This document shows, piece by piece, positions 1 to 8,705 of a stretch of DNA of 64,000 nt. Source of the DNA: JAQBVV01 sp965249205. GTDB lineage: Bacteria; Acidobacteriota; Vicinamibacteria; Vicinamibacterales; UBA2999. The notes beneath the pieces are model-generated. The model saw nothing but the letters and a program-made list of their open reading frames with translations, had not been told where the DNA came from and searched no databases. Position 1 is the first letter of the stretch, and every line of letters starts with the position of its first letter. The position numbers and the translations under genes are program-made. The stretch is from assembly GCA_965249205.1 (NCBI GenBank), contig CBDFLL010000005.1:186001-250000 (forward strand), read 5' to 3'.

Positions 1-2
1 TG

Positions 3-1772
3 ACGCCTGCGGGCCGCCAGATTTCCTACAGCGAGTTCAAAGCGGCGGTCCGTGCGGGCCAGGTTGCCGAAGTGGTTGTCGGCGAGCAGACGATCCGCGG
101 CACCTACAGCAGCGACATCGACGGCAGCCAGAGCTTCAGTGCGGCGCGCATCGACGACCCTCAGCTCATCGAAGAGCTGGACGGAGCTGGGGTGCGCTAC
201 ACCGGCGAGTTCATGAATCGATGGCTGCCCGAAGTCATCGGATGGGTCATTCCTCTCCTGCTGCTCTTCGCCATCTGGAACTTCTTCCTCAAGCGCATGG
301 GGGGAGCCGAGGGCGGGATCATGTCGTTTGCGCGTAGTAAGCACAGGGTGTTCTCAGAGGACGACGTCAAAGTGAGCTTTTCGGACGTGGCTGGGGTTGA
401 TGAGGCCGAGGGAGAGCTGAAAGAAATCGTCGAGTTTCTGAAGACACCCACGAAATACACGGCGCTCGGGGGGCGAATTCCCAAGGGTGTTCTGCTCGTC
501 GGCCCCCCAGGGACTGGCAAGACGCTGCTGGCGCGTGCCGTCGCCGGCGAAGCCAAGGTCCCCTTTTTCAGCATGAGCGGGTCTGAATTCGTCGAGATGT
601 TTGTTGGCGTGGGGGCGGCGCGCGTGCGCGATTTGTTCGCCAGGGCGGAGCAGAAGGCACCGTGCATCATTTTCATCGATGAGCTCGACGCGCTGGGTCG
701 AGCGCGCGCCCAGGGGCCGATGGGGTCACACGAGGAGCGGGAACAGACGCTCAACCAGCTTCTGTCCGAGATGGACGGCTTCGACTCCCGCAAGGCAGTG
801 ATCATCATGGCCGCGACGAATCGTCCAGAGGTGCTCGACCCTGCTCTGCTCCGGCCCGGGCGCTTCGATCGGCAGGTGCTCGTCGACAAGCCTGACGTCA
901 AGGGGCGCGAAGCCGTGCTCCGGATTCACAGTAAGCAGGTCAAGTTGTCGAGTGGTGTGGATCTCAGGGTCGTGGCGGCTCGGACGGCGGGCTTTGCGGG
1001 CGCCGATCTCGCCAATCTGGTCAATGAAGCGGCGCTCCTCGCGGCGCGTCACGACAAGGCCACCGTCGAGATGCCGGACTTCGAGGAGGCGATTGACCGA
1101 CTCGTGGCCGGTCTCGAGAAGAAGCGCGTGATGAGTACGAAGGAGCGCGAGATTGTCGCATATCACGAATCTGGCCACGCCATCGTCGCCACGCTCACGC
1201 CCGGTATGGATCCGGTGCACAAGATCTCGATCGTGCAGCGGGGTTTCGGCGCGCTCGGCTACACGATGCAGGTACCACTCGAGGATCGCTACCTCCTGCA
1301 GCGGCAGGACCTGCTCAATCAGCTTGCCGTGTTGCTGGGTGGGCGCACCGCCGAGGAAATCGCCCTCGGCGAGATCTCCACGGGTGCGCAGAACGACCTG
1401 ATGCGCGCGACCGACATTGCTCGCTCGATGGTCACCGAATGGGGCATGAGCGACTCGCTTGGTGCCATCAGCTACGAAGGGAACAAGCGGAACAAGTTCC
1501 TGGATCTGGCCGGCGGTCCGGAGCGCGGGGCCTACGCCGAGGACACGGCCCGGCTGATCGATGCCGAGGTGAAACGAATCATGACCGACGCCCATGCCGA
1601 AGCGCACCGGATACTGTCTGGGCATCGCGACATGCTCGAGACCGTGACCCGGCGACTCCTCGAGGTGGAGGTCATGGACGGTGCCGAATTGCGACGGTTG
1701 CTGGACGGACCACCTGCGGCCTCGATCCAGGACGGTCGTGCACCGGCCTCGCCGTCTTCAGGCGCGCAGTGA
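3..1772 (+). CDS. ftsH: ATP-dependent zinc metalloprotease FtsH (5' end outside window)
   Basis: Membrane-anchored AAA+ protease that degrades misfolded and regulatory membrane and cytosolic proteins. The frame is already open at base 3, with a periplasmic-domain-like stretch (ISYSEFKAAVRAG), so the true start and first membrane helix lie upstream of the window. A second membrane helix (VIPLLLLFAIWNFF) is followed by Walker A GPPGTGKT, Walker B IIFIDELDAL, the second region of homology ATNRPEVLDPALLRPGRFDR, and the zinc site HESGH. Most FtsH have HEAGH; the A-to-S change leaves the HExxH ligands intact. The third ligand region TGAQNDLMRATDIA is present. The stop overlaps the GTG start of the next gene, suggesting translational coupling. 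Confidence 0.97.
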   Translation, partial: TPAGRQISYSEFKAAVRAGQVAEVVVGEQTIRGTYSSDIDGSQSFSAARIDDPQLIEELDGAGVRYTGEFMNRWLPEVIGWVIPLLLLFAIWNFFLKRMGGAEGGIMSFARSKHRVFSEDDVKVSFSDVAGVDEAEGELKEIVEFLKTPTKYTALGGRIPKGVLLVGPPGTGKTLLARAVAGEAKVPFFSMSGSEFVEMFVGVGAARVRDLFARAEQKAPCIIFIDELDALGRARAQGPMGSHEEREQTLNQLLSEMDGFDSRKAVIIMAATNRPEVLDPALLRPGRFDRQVLVDKPDVKGREAVLRIHSKQVKLSSGVDLRVVAARTAGFAGADLANLVNEAALLAARHDKATVEMPDFEEAIDRLVAGLEKKRVMSTKEREIVAYHESGHAIVATLTPGMDPVHKISIVQRGFGALGYTMQVPLEDRYLLQRQDLLNQLAVLLGGRTAEEIALGEISTGAQNDLMRATDIARSMVTEWGMSDSLGAISYEGNKRNKFLDLAGGPERGAYAEDTARLIDAEVKRIMTDAHAEAHRILSGHRDMLETVTRRLLEVEVMDGAELRRLLDGPPAASIQDGRAPASPSSGAQ

Positions 1773-2950
1773 GCGCGCCGGCCTATGCGGTGGCTCGCCT
1801 GGTTGCGCCGGCAATCGCGCAGCATCTGCAGCTCCATCGTGCATCGCTCCCGCTGCTTGCCCCGCTGCAACCACCGCTTGAGCTCTTGCCGGATGCCAGC
1901 ACGATCGAGTCGATGGTCGAGGTGGCATTCTGGGCGAGCCTCAGGCGGGAGGAAGGGTACGTTCCAAAGATCTCTCTTGCCTTTCTCCGGCCCATGAACG
2001 ACATACAGCCGCTGCTCTTCGAGCAACCGCTCTCGCTCGAGCCCGCGGCGCTGACAAGCCTGGCGGCCGCTGCAGAGCGGCCAGGTGTTCATCTGGGAGT
2101 GTGGCCCGGTGACGACGTGTCGACCGACCATCGCACCAGCGTGGACCAGCCCGCCGAGCTCATGGTCTGGGGCACGACGCACGCGATCCCACCATTCTGT
2201 TTTGTCGTAGAAGTCGTCGCACCAGGACTTCTCGTGCTGAAGCATCGCCCCCGGCACGAATCACGCAAGTTTGTCAACGTAGCGGTGCTGGAAGGCGACC
2301 AAATCAAAATCGTCGACGAGTCCGCCGCGGGAACGTCGGACTGCCCTCAGCTACTTGCCTCGATGCTCGGGTTCGACGCGGCGATGATGAACGACGACGC
2401 ACTGAACGTGCAGGTGCAGCTTGCGCTGTCGATGCGCCGCCACCTCCGTGGCGGCATTCTGCTGGTCGTGCCACCGGACTCGGACGAGTGGCGGCAGTCA
2501 ATCGTGCATCCCGTCAAGTATGCGGTCCAGCCACCGTTCACGGAGTTGACGACGCTGCTGGCCAAGCACGGCGGCATGGATGACCACGAATGGGCGGAGG
2601 CCACGGCCCGAGCGATTGACGCGGTGGCCGGGCTGACCGCGGTCGATGGCGCGACTGTGGTGACCGGCACGTACAAACTGCTGGCGTTCGGCGCCAAGAT
2701 CACCCGTCGCCGAGGAGCTGCCGCAGTGGAGCAGGTTGTCGTCACCGCACCGATCGAGGGAAGCGTCCCCGAGCGCATGCATCCCGGTCAACTTGGCGGC
2801 ACGCGGCATCTGTCCGCAGCGCAGTTTGTTCACGATCAGCCAACCACCGTGGCGCTTGTCGCCTCGCAGGACGGGCGCTTCACGATCTTCTCGTGGTCGC
2901 CGACGGACAATGCCGTTCGCGCACATCGCGTCGAAGTGTTGCTACTCTGA
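1769..2950 (+). CDS. Diadenylate-cyclase-like (DAC/DisA_N-fold) protein with N-terminal sensor-like region
   Basis: About 393 aa. I chose the GTG at 1769 because it overlaps the ftsH stop (GTGA). The C-terminal third resembles the DAC nucleotidyltransferase domain that makes c-di-AMP from ATP. It has a DGA motif (AVDGATVV), a following beta strand (YKLLAFGAKI), and a GTRH motif in GTRHLSAAQF before a VASQDGRFTIF strand. Classical cyclases have RHR; here the third residue is Leu, so activity is uncertain. The N-terminal part (VEVAFWASLRREEG, ISLAFLRP) matches my memory of acidobacterial proteins annotated with a DACNV probable sensor domain. No membrane segment is seen. The fold assignment comes from motif recognition, not a search. 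Confidence 0.6.
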   Translation: MSAPAYAVARLVAPAIAQHLQLHRASLPLLAPLQPPLELLPDASTIESMVEVAFWASLRREEGYVPKISLAFLRPMNDIQPLLFEQPLSLEPAALTSLAAAAERPGVHLGVWPGDDVSTDHRTSVDQPAELMVWGTTHAIPPFCFVVEVVAPGLLVLKHRPRHESRKFVNVAVLEGDQIKIVDESAAGTSDCPQLLASMLGFDAAMMNDDALNVQVQLALSMRRHLRGGILLVVPPDSDEWRQSIVHPVKYAVQPPFTELTTLLAKHGGMDDHEWAEATARAIDAVAGLTAVDGATVVTGTYKLLAFGAKITRRRGAAAVEQVVVTAPIEGSVPERMHPGQLGGTRHLSAAQFVHDQPTTVALVASQDGRFTIFSWSPTDNAVRAHRVEVLLL

Positions 2951-2970
2951 TCACCATTGCGACGGCCACT

Positions 2971-3774
2971 GTGATAACTGAGACGCCTTCCCCGCTCTCG
3001 TCGAACGAGTACGACAGCTTCGCCGACATCTACCAGGTGTGGACCGACACCGCTGGGTCGACGCAAGCCAACCTGGCGTTCTACGTGGACGCCTACCTGG
3101 AGGCGCATGGTTCGGTCGTGGAGCTTGGCGTTGGCGACGGCCGGATCGCCGTTCCGGCGGCGTCCAGGGGTCGAGCGATGGTCGGCGTCGATCTGTCGCC
3201 AGCCATGCTTGAGCGGTGCCGTGTCCGCGCAACCACCGCCGGTGTACTCGACCGTCTGACGCTGCTACACGACGACTTCAGGCGCTTTCAGCTCGATGAA
3301 CCTGCCGACCTGATCGCACTGCCGTACCACAGTCTCGGCCACCTCCTGACCCATGAAGACAAACGGTCCACGATGGCGAACGTGTTCTCGCAGCTTCGAC
3401 CTGGCGGCCGATTCGTCTTCGATGACTTTCTGATGACACCGACGCGGATCAACGAGATGCGTCAGGTGCAGCTCCGTGCCGAGTACCCGTCGCCGACCGG
3501 GGTGCGTACGCAATTGTGGGTGACGTCTCTTGTGGATGAAGCCTCCCAGGCGATCACGGTCGTCACGTGGGAGGACGCGCTCGATCCGGATGGCGCGCTC
3601 GCCAGACGGTACTACCGTCGCTTGGGTCTCAGCTGGCTCGAGCCGGCACAGGCGCGGGCACTACTCACGGATGCAGGATTCACCATCGAATCGTGCTTCG
3701 GTGATTTCGACCGCACGCCGTTCTCGGAGACGACTGCTCAGGAGCAGATCTGGATCGTCCGCAGGCCCGGGTAG
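2971..3774 (+). CDS. Class I SAM-dependent methyltransferase
   Basis: About 267 aa from a GTG at 2971, 20 bases after the preceding stop; longer in-frame starts would run into the upstream gene. The Rossmann SAM-binding motif I is VVELGVGDGRIAVPAA, followed by acidic VGVDLS at the end of beta 2, and motif-IV-like DLIALPYHSLGHL. A substrate-side domain rich in Tyr/Trp follows (RRYYRRLGLSWLEP). This pattern is typical of small-molecule methyltransferases of the Methyltransf_25/11 type. The substrate cannot be told. It lies between the DAC-like gene and folB on the same strand, probably in one transcription unit. Confidence 0.8.
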   Translation: MITETPSPLSSNEYDSFADIYQVWTDTAGSTQANLAFYVDAYLEAHGSVVELGVGDGRIAVPAASRGRAMVGVDLSPAMLERCRVRATTAGVLDRLTLLHDDFRRFQLDEPADLIALPYHSLGHLLTHEDKRSTMANVFSQLRPGGRFVFDDFLMTPTRINEMRQVQLRAEYPSPTGVRTQLWVTSLVDEASQAITVVTWEDALDPDGALARRYYRRLGLSWLEPAQARALLTDAGFTIESCFGDFDRTPFSETTAQEQIWIVRRPG

Positions 3775-3807
3775 CGCCAGCCGCGAGCGGCGCGAGGAGT
3801 ACACGAC

Positions 3808-4167
3808 ATGGTTGGAACAACGGGCCTGCAGGGCCTACGGGTGGACTGCATCGTTGGCATCTACCCGCACGAGCGCGAGAAGCGCCAGTCCGTGATCATG
3901 GAGATTGATCTGGACTACGACTTCGCGTCCGCTGCCGCCTCGGATGCGATTGCTGATGCCGTTGATTACGATGGTGTCGCTGCACGGATCACCGAGCTTG
4001 CGCAGCGCAATGCTTTTCGGCTCATCGAGACTATGGCAGAGAAGACGGCCCAGATGTTGCTCGACCAGCTGCCGCAGGTGCGGAGAGTTCGGTTGGAGAT
4101 TCGCAAGCCGGCTGCCGTGCCGGCTGCCACGTGTGCCTTCGTACGGGTGGAGCGCGTGCGATCGTGA
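3808..4167 (+). CDS. folB: Dihydroneopterin aldolase
   Basis: 119 aa, the usual FolB length. It converts 7,8-dihydroneopterin to 6-hydroxymethyl-dihydropterin and glycolaldehyde in folate synthesis. Family features are the N-terminal GLRVDCIVGIYPHEREKRQ strand-turn, VDYDGVAARI, the IETMAEKTA segment with the active-site Glu, and the C-terminal VRLEIRKPAAVPAA with the conserved Lys. The stop overlaps the GTG start of the SDR gene downstream (GTGA), so the two are probably translated together. That supports a pterin-related role for the neighbour. Confidence 0.93.
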   Translation: MVGTTGLQGLRVDCIVGIYPHEREKRQSVIMEIDLDYDFASAAASDAIADAVDYDGVAARITELAQRNAFRLIETMAEKTAQMLLDQLPQVRRVRLEIRKPAAVPAATCAFVRVERVRS

Positions 4168-4931
4168 GTACTCCCGAGTCCTCATCGCCGCCGGAGCCGC
4201 TGCGGACCGACGGCTCAAGCCCGGTGGCCGTGGTGACCGGTGGTGCCCGCCGGCTCGGCCGGCATCTGTGCCTGGCGCTTTCAGCGCGCGGATATGACGT
4301 CGTCATTCTGTACCGGACCTCCAGCGACGATGCACGATCGCTCGAGCGCGAGATCGCCGCCACCGGACGACACGCCCGGTCGTTCGCGGTTGACGTGGGC
4401 GTCGAGGCTCAGGTTGCAGCGGTCTTCGCCGAGATCGCACTGGACGAAGGCCGGGTCGACCTGTTGATCAACAACGTCGGCAACTACAACCCGCAGCCCA
4501 TCACCAGTCTGACCCCGGCGACCTGGGATGCGACGCTGGCCACGAATCTCTCCGGGGCGTACTACTGCTGCTTTCATGCCCTCCCGTTGATGCCGACTGG
4601 GGGCAACATCGTCAACATCGGTATGGCTGGTCTGGAGGGCGTTCGCGCGAACGTCAGAGGTACCGACTACTACGTGAGCAAGACGGGCTTGCTCGTGCTG
4701 ACGCGAGCGCTCGCCGCCGCTCACGCTGCCCGACACATCCGCGTGAACATGGTGTCCCCTGGCCAGCTCGATAACTCCGTCGATCTTCCGCCGCCCGCTC
4801 GGATCGGAGTCACAGTACCGCTCGCCCGGGCCGGAACCCTGCAGGATGTGGCACAGGCTGTAGAGTATGTGCTCGATGCCGGGTACGTGACTGGAGTCAA
4901 CATCGACGTCGCCGGCGGATACCGGCTCTAA
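4164..4931 (+). CDS. Short-chain dehydrogenase/reductase, possibly pteridine/dihydromonapterin reductase (FolM-like)
   Basis: About 255 aa from the GTG at 4164, which overlaps the folB stop. It shows the classical SDR features: dinucleotide-binding TGGARRLGRH, NNVG in place of NNAG, catalytic YxxxK in DYYVSK, and a C-terminal GYVTGVNIDVAGGYRL. The double arginine in TGGARRLG is common in pteridine reductases (PTR1/FolM), which take NADPH. With the folB overlap this suggests reduction of a dihydropterin or dihydrofolate. The SDR assignment is solid; the pterin substrate is inferred. A long inverted repeat begins directly at its stop codon. Confidence 0.75.
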   Translation: MSTPESSSPPEPLRTDGSSPVAVVTGGARRLGRHLCLALSARGYDVVILYRTSSDDARSLEREIAATGRHARSFAVDVGVEAQVAAVFAEIALDEGRVDLLINNVGNYNPQPITSLTPATWDATLATNLSGAYYCCFHALPLMPTGGNIVNIGMAGLEGVRANVRGTDYYVSKTGLLVLTRALAAAHAARHIRVNMVSPGQLDNSVDLPPPARIGVTVPLARAGTLQDVAQAVEYVLDAGYVTGVNIDVAGGYRL

Positions 4932-5012
4932 ACGGCCCGTGGTGAGAGTCCGGCGTGGCACCGAGAGCATGCATCGTTTTGTCCAATGCTGACTGATCTC
5001 ACTACGGGCCGC
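4932..5012. repeat. Long hairpin of the GCCCGTGGT repeat family
   Basis: Inverted repeat with arms at 4933-4947 and 4997-5011 (CGGCCCGTGGTGAGA and TCTCACTACGGGCCG). This is a 15-base stem with one G-U wobble and a loop of about 49 bases. The left arm continues into GTCCGGCG, matching the arms at 41740 and 57025. It sits between the SDR stop and the phospholipase D-like start, so it could act as a terminator or processing site, or be a mobile palindrome. Confidence 0.7.
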
Positions 5013-5035
5013 ACCTATCGGGCTGCGAGCCGCCG

Positions 5036-6217
5036 ATGACCAGTGCGTTCGCGTTGCTACCGCTCTGGAACCGCGCAGCCGAATGGACACGTCGGCTCTC
5101 AATGGTCAGGAAGGCCCGGTCGTTTCTGTACCTGTCGACGTACTACATCGAGCACGACGCGTACGGTGCTGAGCTGCTGTCGGAACTGATCGTCGCTCAG
5201 CGCCGAGGGGTGGCCGTTCATCTCCTAGTCGACAGTTTCGGGCAACGCCTTGGCGGGGTGCTGATGTCCCGCGAGCAACAGGTGGGGTTGGCGGTCATGC
5301 TGGAGGATCTAGGGCGCGCGGGCGGCATCGTCGAGACCTACAGGCCCCGAGAATACGTGCAACGGTGGCTCGGTGGTGGCCAGCACGTCAAGATTCAGGT
5401 GTCGGAGACGGGCGAAGCGATCTTCGGCAGCAGCAACCTTAGCCGGTCATCATTCGAGGGCTGGAACGAGTACGCCGTCGCTGTGCGCGGCCCTGTGGTG
5501 CAAACATTGCTGAGGAGCTACCGTGAGATCGGCGGCGTCGTTCAGGAGTCCCACCTCCGCGATCTGGGCGATGTCGCGACGGCTGTCTCCCAGGCGGCGG
5601 TCGACCCCGCTGACAGGACCGCGGAGATCATGCTTGAGTATTGGCTGTGCAACCCGAACACGCACCAGGGCATTGCGGGGCCACTCGGTTGGCGTGGCCG
5701 CAACGTGGTCACAGACCGCCTCGTCGAGAGCATCGGTTCCGCCAGGCGGTCGATTCTGATTACGAGCTTCTATTTCAAGCCGATCGAATCGCTCCTCGCG
5801 GCGCTGCTTGGCGCGGCCCGCCGAGGCGTACACGTCGAGGTATACCACTCCCATCGCGATGCCCTGCCGGCTACCGACCTCGCCTGGATCGCGGCGGCTG
5901 CCAACTACGAGCGCTTGCTGGAGGCGGGCGTGCACCTGTATGAGAACCGGCGCGGCGAGCATTCGAAGATCGTGCTCATCGACGACACGTGGGTGGCGTT
6001 TGGCAGCTACAACTTCGAGCATGCCGCCCACGATCGGCTGGCCGAGGCGATGTTGGTGACCACCGATGCTAGGGCGACGGCGCCGGCCGCCGCGATTTTT
6101 GCGGAACTGCGGCAGCATCCGGACAACGTGCCGGTCACGGCGCAGGTCCTGAGCGACCTGCCTGCGCGGCTCAAGGTTAGGCGGAGACTGCTCGGTCGGT
6201 TCAAGCGATGGATGTGA
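5036..6217 (+). CDS. Phospholipase D-superfamily protein (cardiolipin synthase-like)
   Basis: 393 aa with two HxK phosphodiesterase motifs. The second is canonical (HSKIVLIDDTWVAFGSYN). The first reads HVKIQVSETGEAIFGSSN and has Glu where Asp is usual. The architecture is like soluble ClsB-type cardiolipin synthases: two PLD half-domains and no N-terminal membrane helices. The C-terminus is basic (RLKVRRRLLGRFKRWM) and could touch the membrane. A phospholipid phosphatidyl transfer role is likely, but nuclease or general PLD activity cannot be excluded. The gene lies between two repeat elements, a hairpin upstream and a MITE-like element downstream. Confidence 0.85.
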   Translation: MTSAFALLPLWNRAAEWTRRLSMVRKARSFLYLSTYYIEHDAYGAELLSELIVAQRRGVAVHLLVDSFGQRLGGVLMSREQQVGLAVMLEDLGRAGGIVETYRPREYVQRWLGGGQHVKIQVSETGEAIFGSSNLSRSSFEGWNEYAVAVRGPVVQTLLRSYREIGGVVQESHLRDLGDVATAVSQAAVDPADRTAEIMLEYWLCNPNTHQGIAGPLGWRGRNVVTDRLVESIGSARRSILITSFYFKPIESLLAALLGAARRGVHVEVYHSHRDALPATDLAWIAAAANYERLLEAGVHLYENRRGEHSKIVLIDDTWVAFGSYNFEHAAHDRLAEAMLVTTDARATAPAAAIFAELRQHPDNVPVTAQVLSDLPARLKVRRRLLGRFKRWM

Positions 6218-6254
6218 GCACCGAGCGCGCACAACACAGGAGCCACAGGTGTCG

Positions 6255-6397
6255 CTAGCGCGGATTTCACTTGTACCGAGTACCCGGTCGTGGTACTCCT
6301 GCGGGTGGTGAGGGGACTGATGGCTGCCTACGCCCTGGATCGACGGACGCGGGTACTGTGCGGTTACTCGGGAGCGACGCGCTCATGAAATCCGCGC
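6255..6397 (+). repeat. MITE-like element, copy A
   Basis: About 143 bp. It begins CTAG then CGCGGATTTCACTTGTACC and ends GCTCATGAAATCCGCG. Only the left side keeps the flanking CTAG. It is closely similar along its length to the copy at 43450-43597 read in reverse complement, and to 18887-19058. The right terminal repeat contains the ATG used as start by the CYTH-like gene (6385). Confidence 0.85.
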
Positions 6398-7008
6398 CCG
6401 ACACGCTGCGCTTCAAAGAGATCGAGCACAAGTACGTCGTTGGTGATCAGTTCGATCGTGAGGGCTTCAGGCGGTCTGTCGTGGCCCTCGGCCCGACCAG
6501 GACCGAGAGCATACATGTCAAGGACCGCTACTACCTGACTGAAGGCGGGCGGGCGCGACGGTTTCTCTTTCGGCATCGCTACGACACCAAACTCCATCAC
6601 CTGACGATCAAGGCGCTGGAGAGAGATACCGAGGTCCGCCTCGAGGTCAATCTCGACCTTGGTCACCATGCCGGGAGCCAGGAGGCGCAGGTTGATGCGT
6701 TTGTCGATCAACTCGGCGTGCTCTGGAGGGGAACGCTGCACAAGGAGCTGGAGGTCTGGTACTTTTCCGACTGCGAGGTGGTCTACTATGAGGCCTCGGC
6801 CGCCTCACGCGCTGTGCGGTGCGTCGAATTCGAGGCTACGCAAAAGCACACGCTCAAGGGGGCCCTCGAGACGGTCGAGCGTTTCGAGCGGGCCACCGGC
6901 TTCGAGGGCATCTCCCGCTCTCGGCTGTCGCTCCCGCAGCTATTGTTCCCTGAACTTGACGAGAGACTTGATTGGGGGCACGGCAGCGCGCCGAGCGAAG
7001 GCCGCTAG
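6385..7008 (+). CDS. CYTH-domain-like protein (triphosphate tunnel metalloenzyme family)
   Basis: About 207 aa. The N-terminus has the signature ExExK (EIEHKYVV) of CYTH proteins, which bind triphosphates and a divalent metal in a beta tunnel. Later charged strands fit the fold: KDRYYLTEGG, RRFLFRHRYDTKLHHLTIKA, EVRLEVNLDL and RCVEFEA. Family members include class IV adenylate cyclases, thiamine triphosphatases and inorganic triphosphatases; the substrate here is unknown. The ATG at 6385 lies inside the terminal repeat of the MITE-like element, so the first residues (MKSAP) are encoded by the repeat. The stop TAG shares a CTAG with the ilvD stop on the other strand. Confidence 0.7.
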   Translation: MKSAPDTLRFKEIEHKYVVGDQFDREGFRRSVVALGPTRTESIHVKDRYYLTEGGRARRFLFRHRYDTKLHHLTIKALERDTEVRLEVNLDLGHHAGSQEAQVDAFVDQLGVLWRGTLHKELEVWYFSDCEVVYYEASAASRAVRCVEFEATQKHTLKGALETVERFERATGFEGISRSRLSLPQLLFPELDERLDWGHGSAPSEGR

Positions 7009-8669
7009 TCCGTCAGGCAGCCTTCAGACGCCGAGCGCACAAGGCGCACGTACTTGCCAAGTACGCCGCTCGTCGCGGTTGGTGCGGGTGCCGTCCAACC
7101 GGCGCGACGAGCGTTCAGTTCCTGCGTCGTGAGATCCACATGCATCTCGCATGTCGTCGCATCGATCGTGATCCGGTCGCCGTCCCGCACCAGCGCGATC
7201 GGTCCGCCCTCCTGCGCCTCTGGCGTAATGTGGCCGATGATGAAGCCGTGGGAACCGCCTGAGAAGCGCCCATCGGTGAGCATCGCCACGTCCTTGCCCA
7301 GCCCCGCACCCATGATCGCGGAGGTCGGTGTGAGCATTTCCGGCATGCCAGGTCCGCCCTTCGGACCCTCGTAGCGGATCACCACGACGGAACCCTTGGT
7401 GATCTCCTCGTGCTCCAATCCCGCCAGCATGGCTTCCTCGGAGTCGTACACTCTGGCCAGACCTTCGAAGCGCTCCCCTTCCTTGCCGGTAATCTTAGCG
7501 ACGGCACCATCCGGGGCGAGATTGCCACGCAGAATGCGAATATGGCCGCGCCCGAGTACGGGCTGCTCCACAGGCTGGATCACCTGCTGGCCCACCGTCA
7601 GTGGTGCGGCACTCGAGAGGTTCTCGGCGAGTGTTGCGCCCGTGACCGTCATGCAGTCGCCGTGCAGGAATCCGCGCTCGAGGAGATATTTCATCAGGCC
7701 CGGCGTGCCCCCGACGGCATGCAGATCCTCCTGGACGTATTGACCGCTCGGCTTCAAGTCTGCAAGCAGCGGCACGCGGTCGCTCGCCTGCTGGAAGTCG
7801 TCCAACGTCAGCGGAATGCCTGCCGTCTTGGCGATCGCCAACAGATGCAGCACAGCGTTTGTGGACCCTCCGACCGCCATAACCATGACCAGTGCGTTTT
7901 CGAACGAGTTGCGCGTGAGGATATCGAGCGGCTTCAGATCGCGCTCGAGCAGGATCCGGACGGCCGCACCGGCCCGCCGGCATTCGTCCGCCTTCGCGGG
8001 GTCTTCCGCGGGGAGCGACGAACTGAACGGCAGTGACAGGCCGAGCGCCTCGATCGCCACGGCCATCGTGTTCGCTGTGTACATGCCGCCGCACGCGCCC
8101 GCCCCCGGGCATGAGTGCCGGACGATGTCGAGTCGCTGCTCGTCAGTAATGCTGCCCGCGAGGTACTCGCCGTAGGACTGGAACGCCGAAATGATGTCGC
8201 GAGGCTTACCGAGTGCGTGACCTGCCCGAATCGTGCCTCCGTACACCATCAGCGACGGCCGATTGAGCCGGGCCATCGCAATCACGGAACCCGGCATGTT
8301 CTTGTCGCAGCCTGGCACCGTGATGAGTCCGTCGTACCACTGCGCCCCCATCACCATCTCGATCGAATCGGCGATGAGGTCGCGTGACGGCAACGAGTAG
8401 CTCATGCCCTCGGTCCCCATCGAGATACCGTCGCTCACGCCGATCGTATTGAAGCGGAGTCCGACGAGGCCTGCTGCGTGTACGCCTTCCTTGACCTGAA
8501 TCGCCAAACGGTCGAGGTGCATATTGCAGGTATTACCCTCGTACCACATGCTGCAGATGCCGACCTGCGGCTTCTGCAAGTCAGCATCCGTCAGACCGGT
8601 GCCGTACAGCATCGCCTGCGATGCGCCCTGGCTGCGGGGTTGAGTGACTCGCGAAGAATACTTGTTCAT
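7005..8669 (-). CDS. ilvD: Dihydroxy-acid dehydratase
   Basis: 554 aa, full length for the family. It dehydrates 2,3-dihydroxy-isovalerate and -methylvalerate to the 2-keto acids of valine and isoleucine synthesis, using an Fe-S cluster. Cluster and metal motifs are GCDKNMPG and SCPGAGACGGMYTANTM, with GRFSGGSHG near the C-terminus. It is last in the minus-strand ilvB-ilvN-ilvC-ilvD order. A hairpin with a T-tract lies immediately upstream of its ATG, so it may be expressed partly apart from ilvC. Confidence 0.97.
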   Translation of the reverse strand: MNKYSSRVTQPRSQGASQAMLYGTGLTDADLQKPQVGICSMWYEGNTCNMHLDRLAIQVKEGVHAAGLVGLRFNTIGVSDGISMGTEGMSYSLPSRDLIADSIEMVMGAQWYDGLITVPGCDKNMPGSVIAMARLNRPSLMVYGGTIRAGHALGKPRDIISAFQSYGEYLAGSITDEQRLDIVRHSCPGAGACGGMYTANTMAVAIEALGLSLPFSSSLPAEDPAKADECRRAGAAVRILLERDLKPLDILTRNSFENALVMVMAVGGSTNAVLHLLAIAKTAGIPLTLDDFQQASDRVPLLADLKPSGQYVQEDLHAVGGTPGLMKYLLERGFLHGDCMTVTGATLAENLSSAAPLTVGQQVIQPVEQPVLGRGHIRILRGNLAPDGAVAKITGKEGERFEGLARVYDSEEAMLAGLEHEEITKGSVVVIRYEGPKGGPGMPEMLTPTSAIMGAGLGKDVAMLTDGRFSGGSHGFIIGHITPEAQEGGPIALVRDGDRITIDATTCEMHVDLTTQELNARRAGWTAPAPTATSGVLGKYVRLVRSASEGCLTD

Positions 8670-8705
8670 AAAAAACGGCGCCGGGCCCGCTCTGCGGCAC
8701 CCGGC
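8670..8705 (-). terminator. Terminator- or attenuator-like hairpin between ilvC and ilvD
   Basis: On the minus strand GCCGGG (8705-8700) pairs with CCCGGC (8685-8680) around a 14-base loop. This is followed by GCCG and a run of six T (8675-8670) that abuts the ilvD ATG. The shape is that of a rho-independent terminator, but the T-run directly precedes the start codon and leaves no room for a normal Shine-Dalgarno. It could tune ilvD expression rather than end the operon. Confidence 0.5.

Noticed and set aside
4932..5035. tRNA or small structured RNA
   Set aside because: The stem is long but there is no cloverleaf, no T-loop sequence and no CCA context. The arms match dispersed repeats instead.
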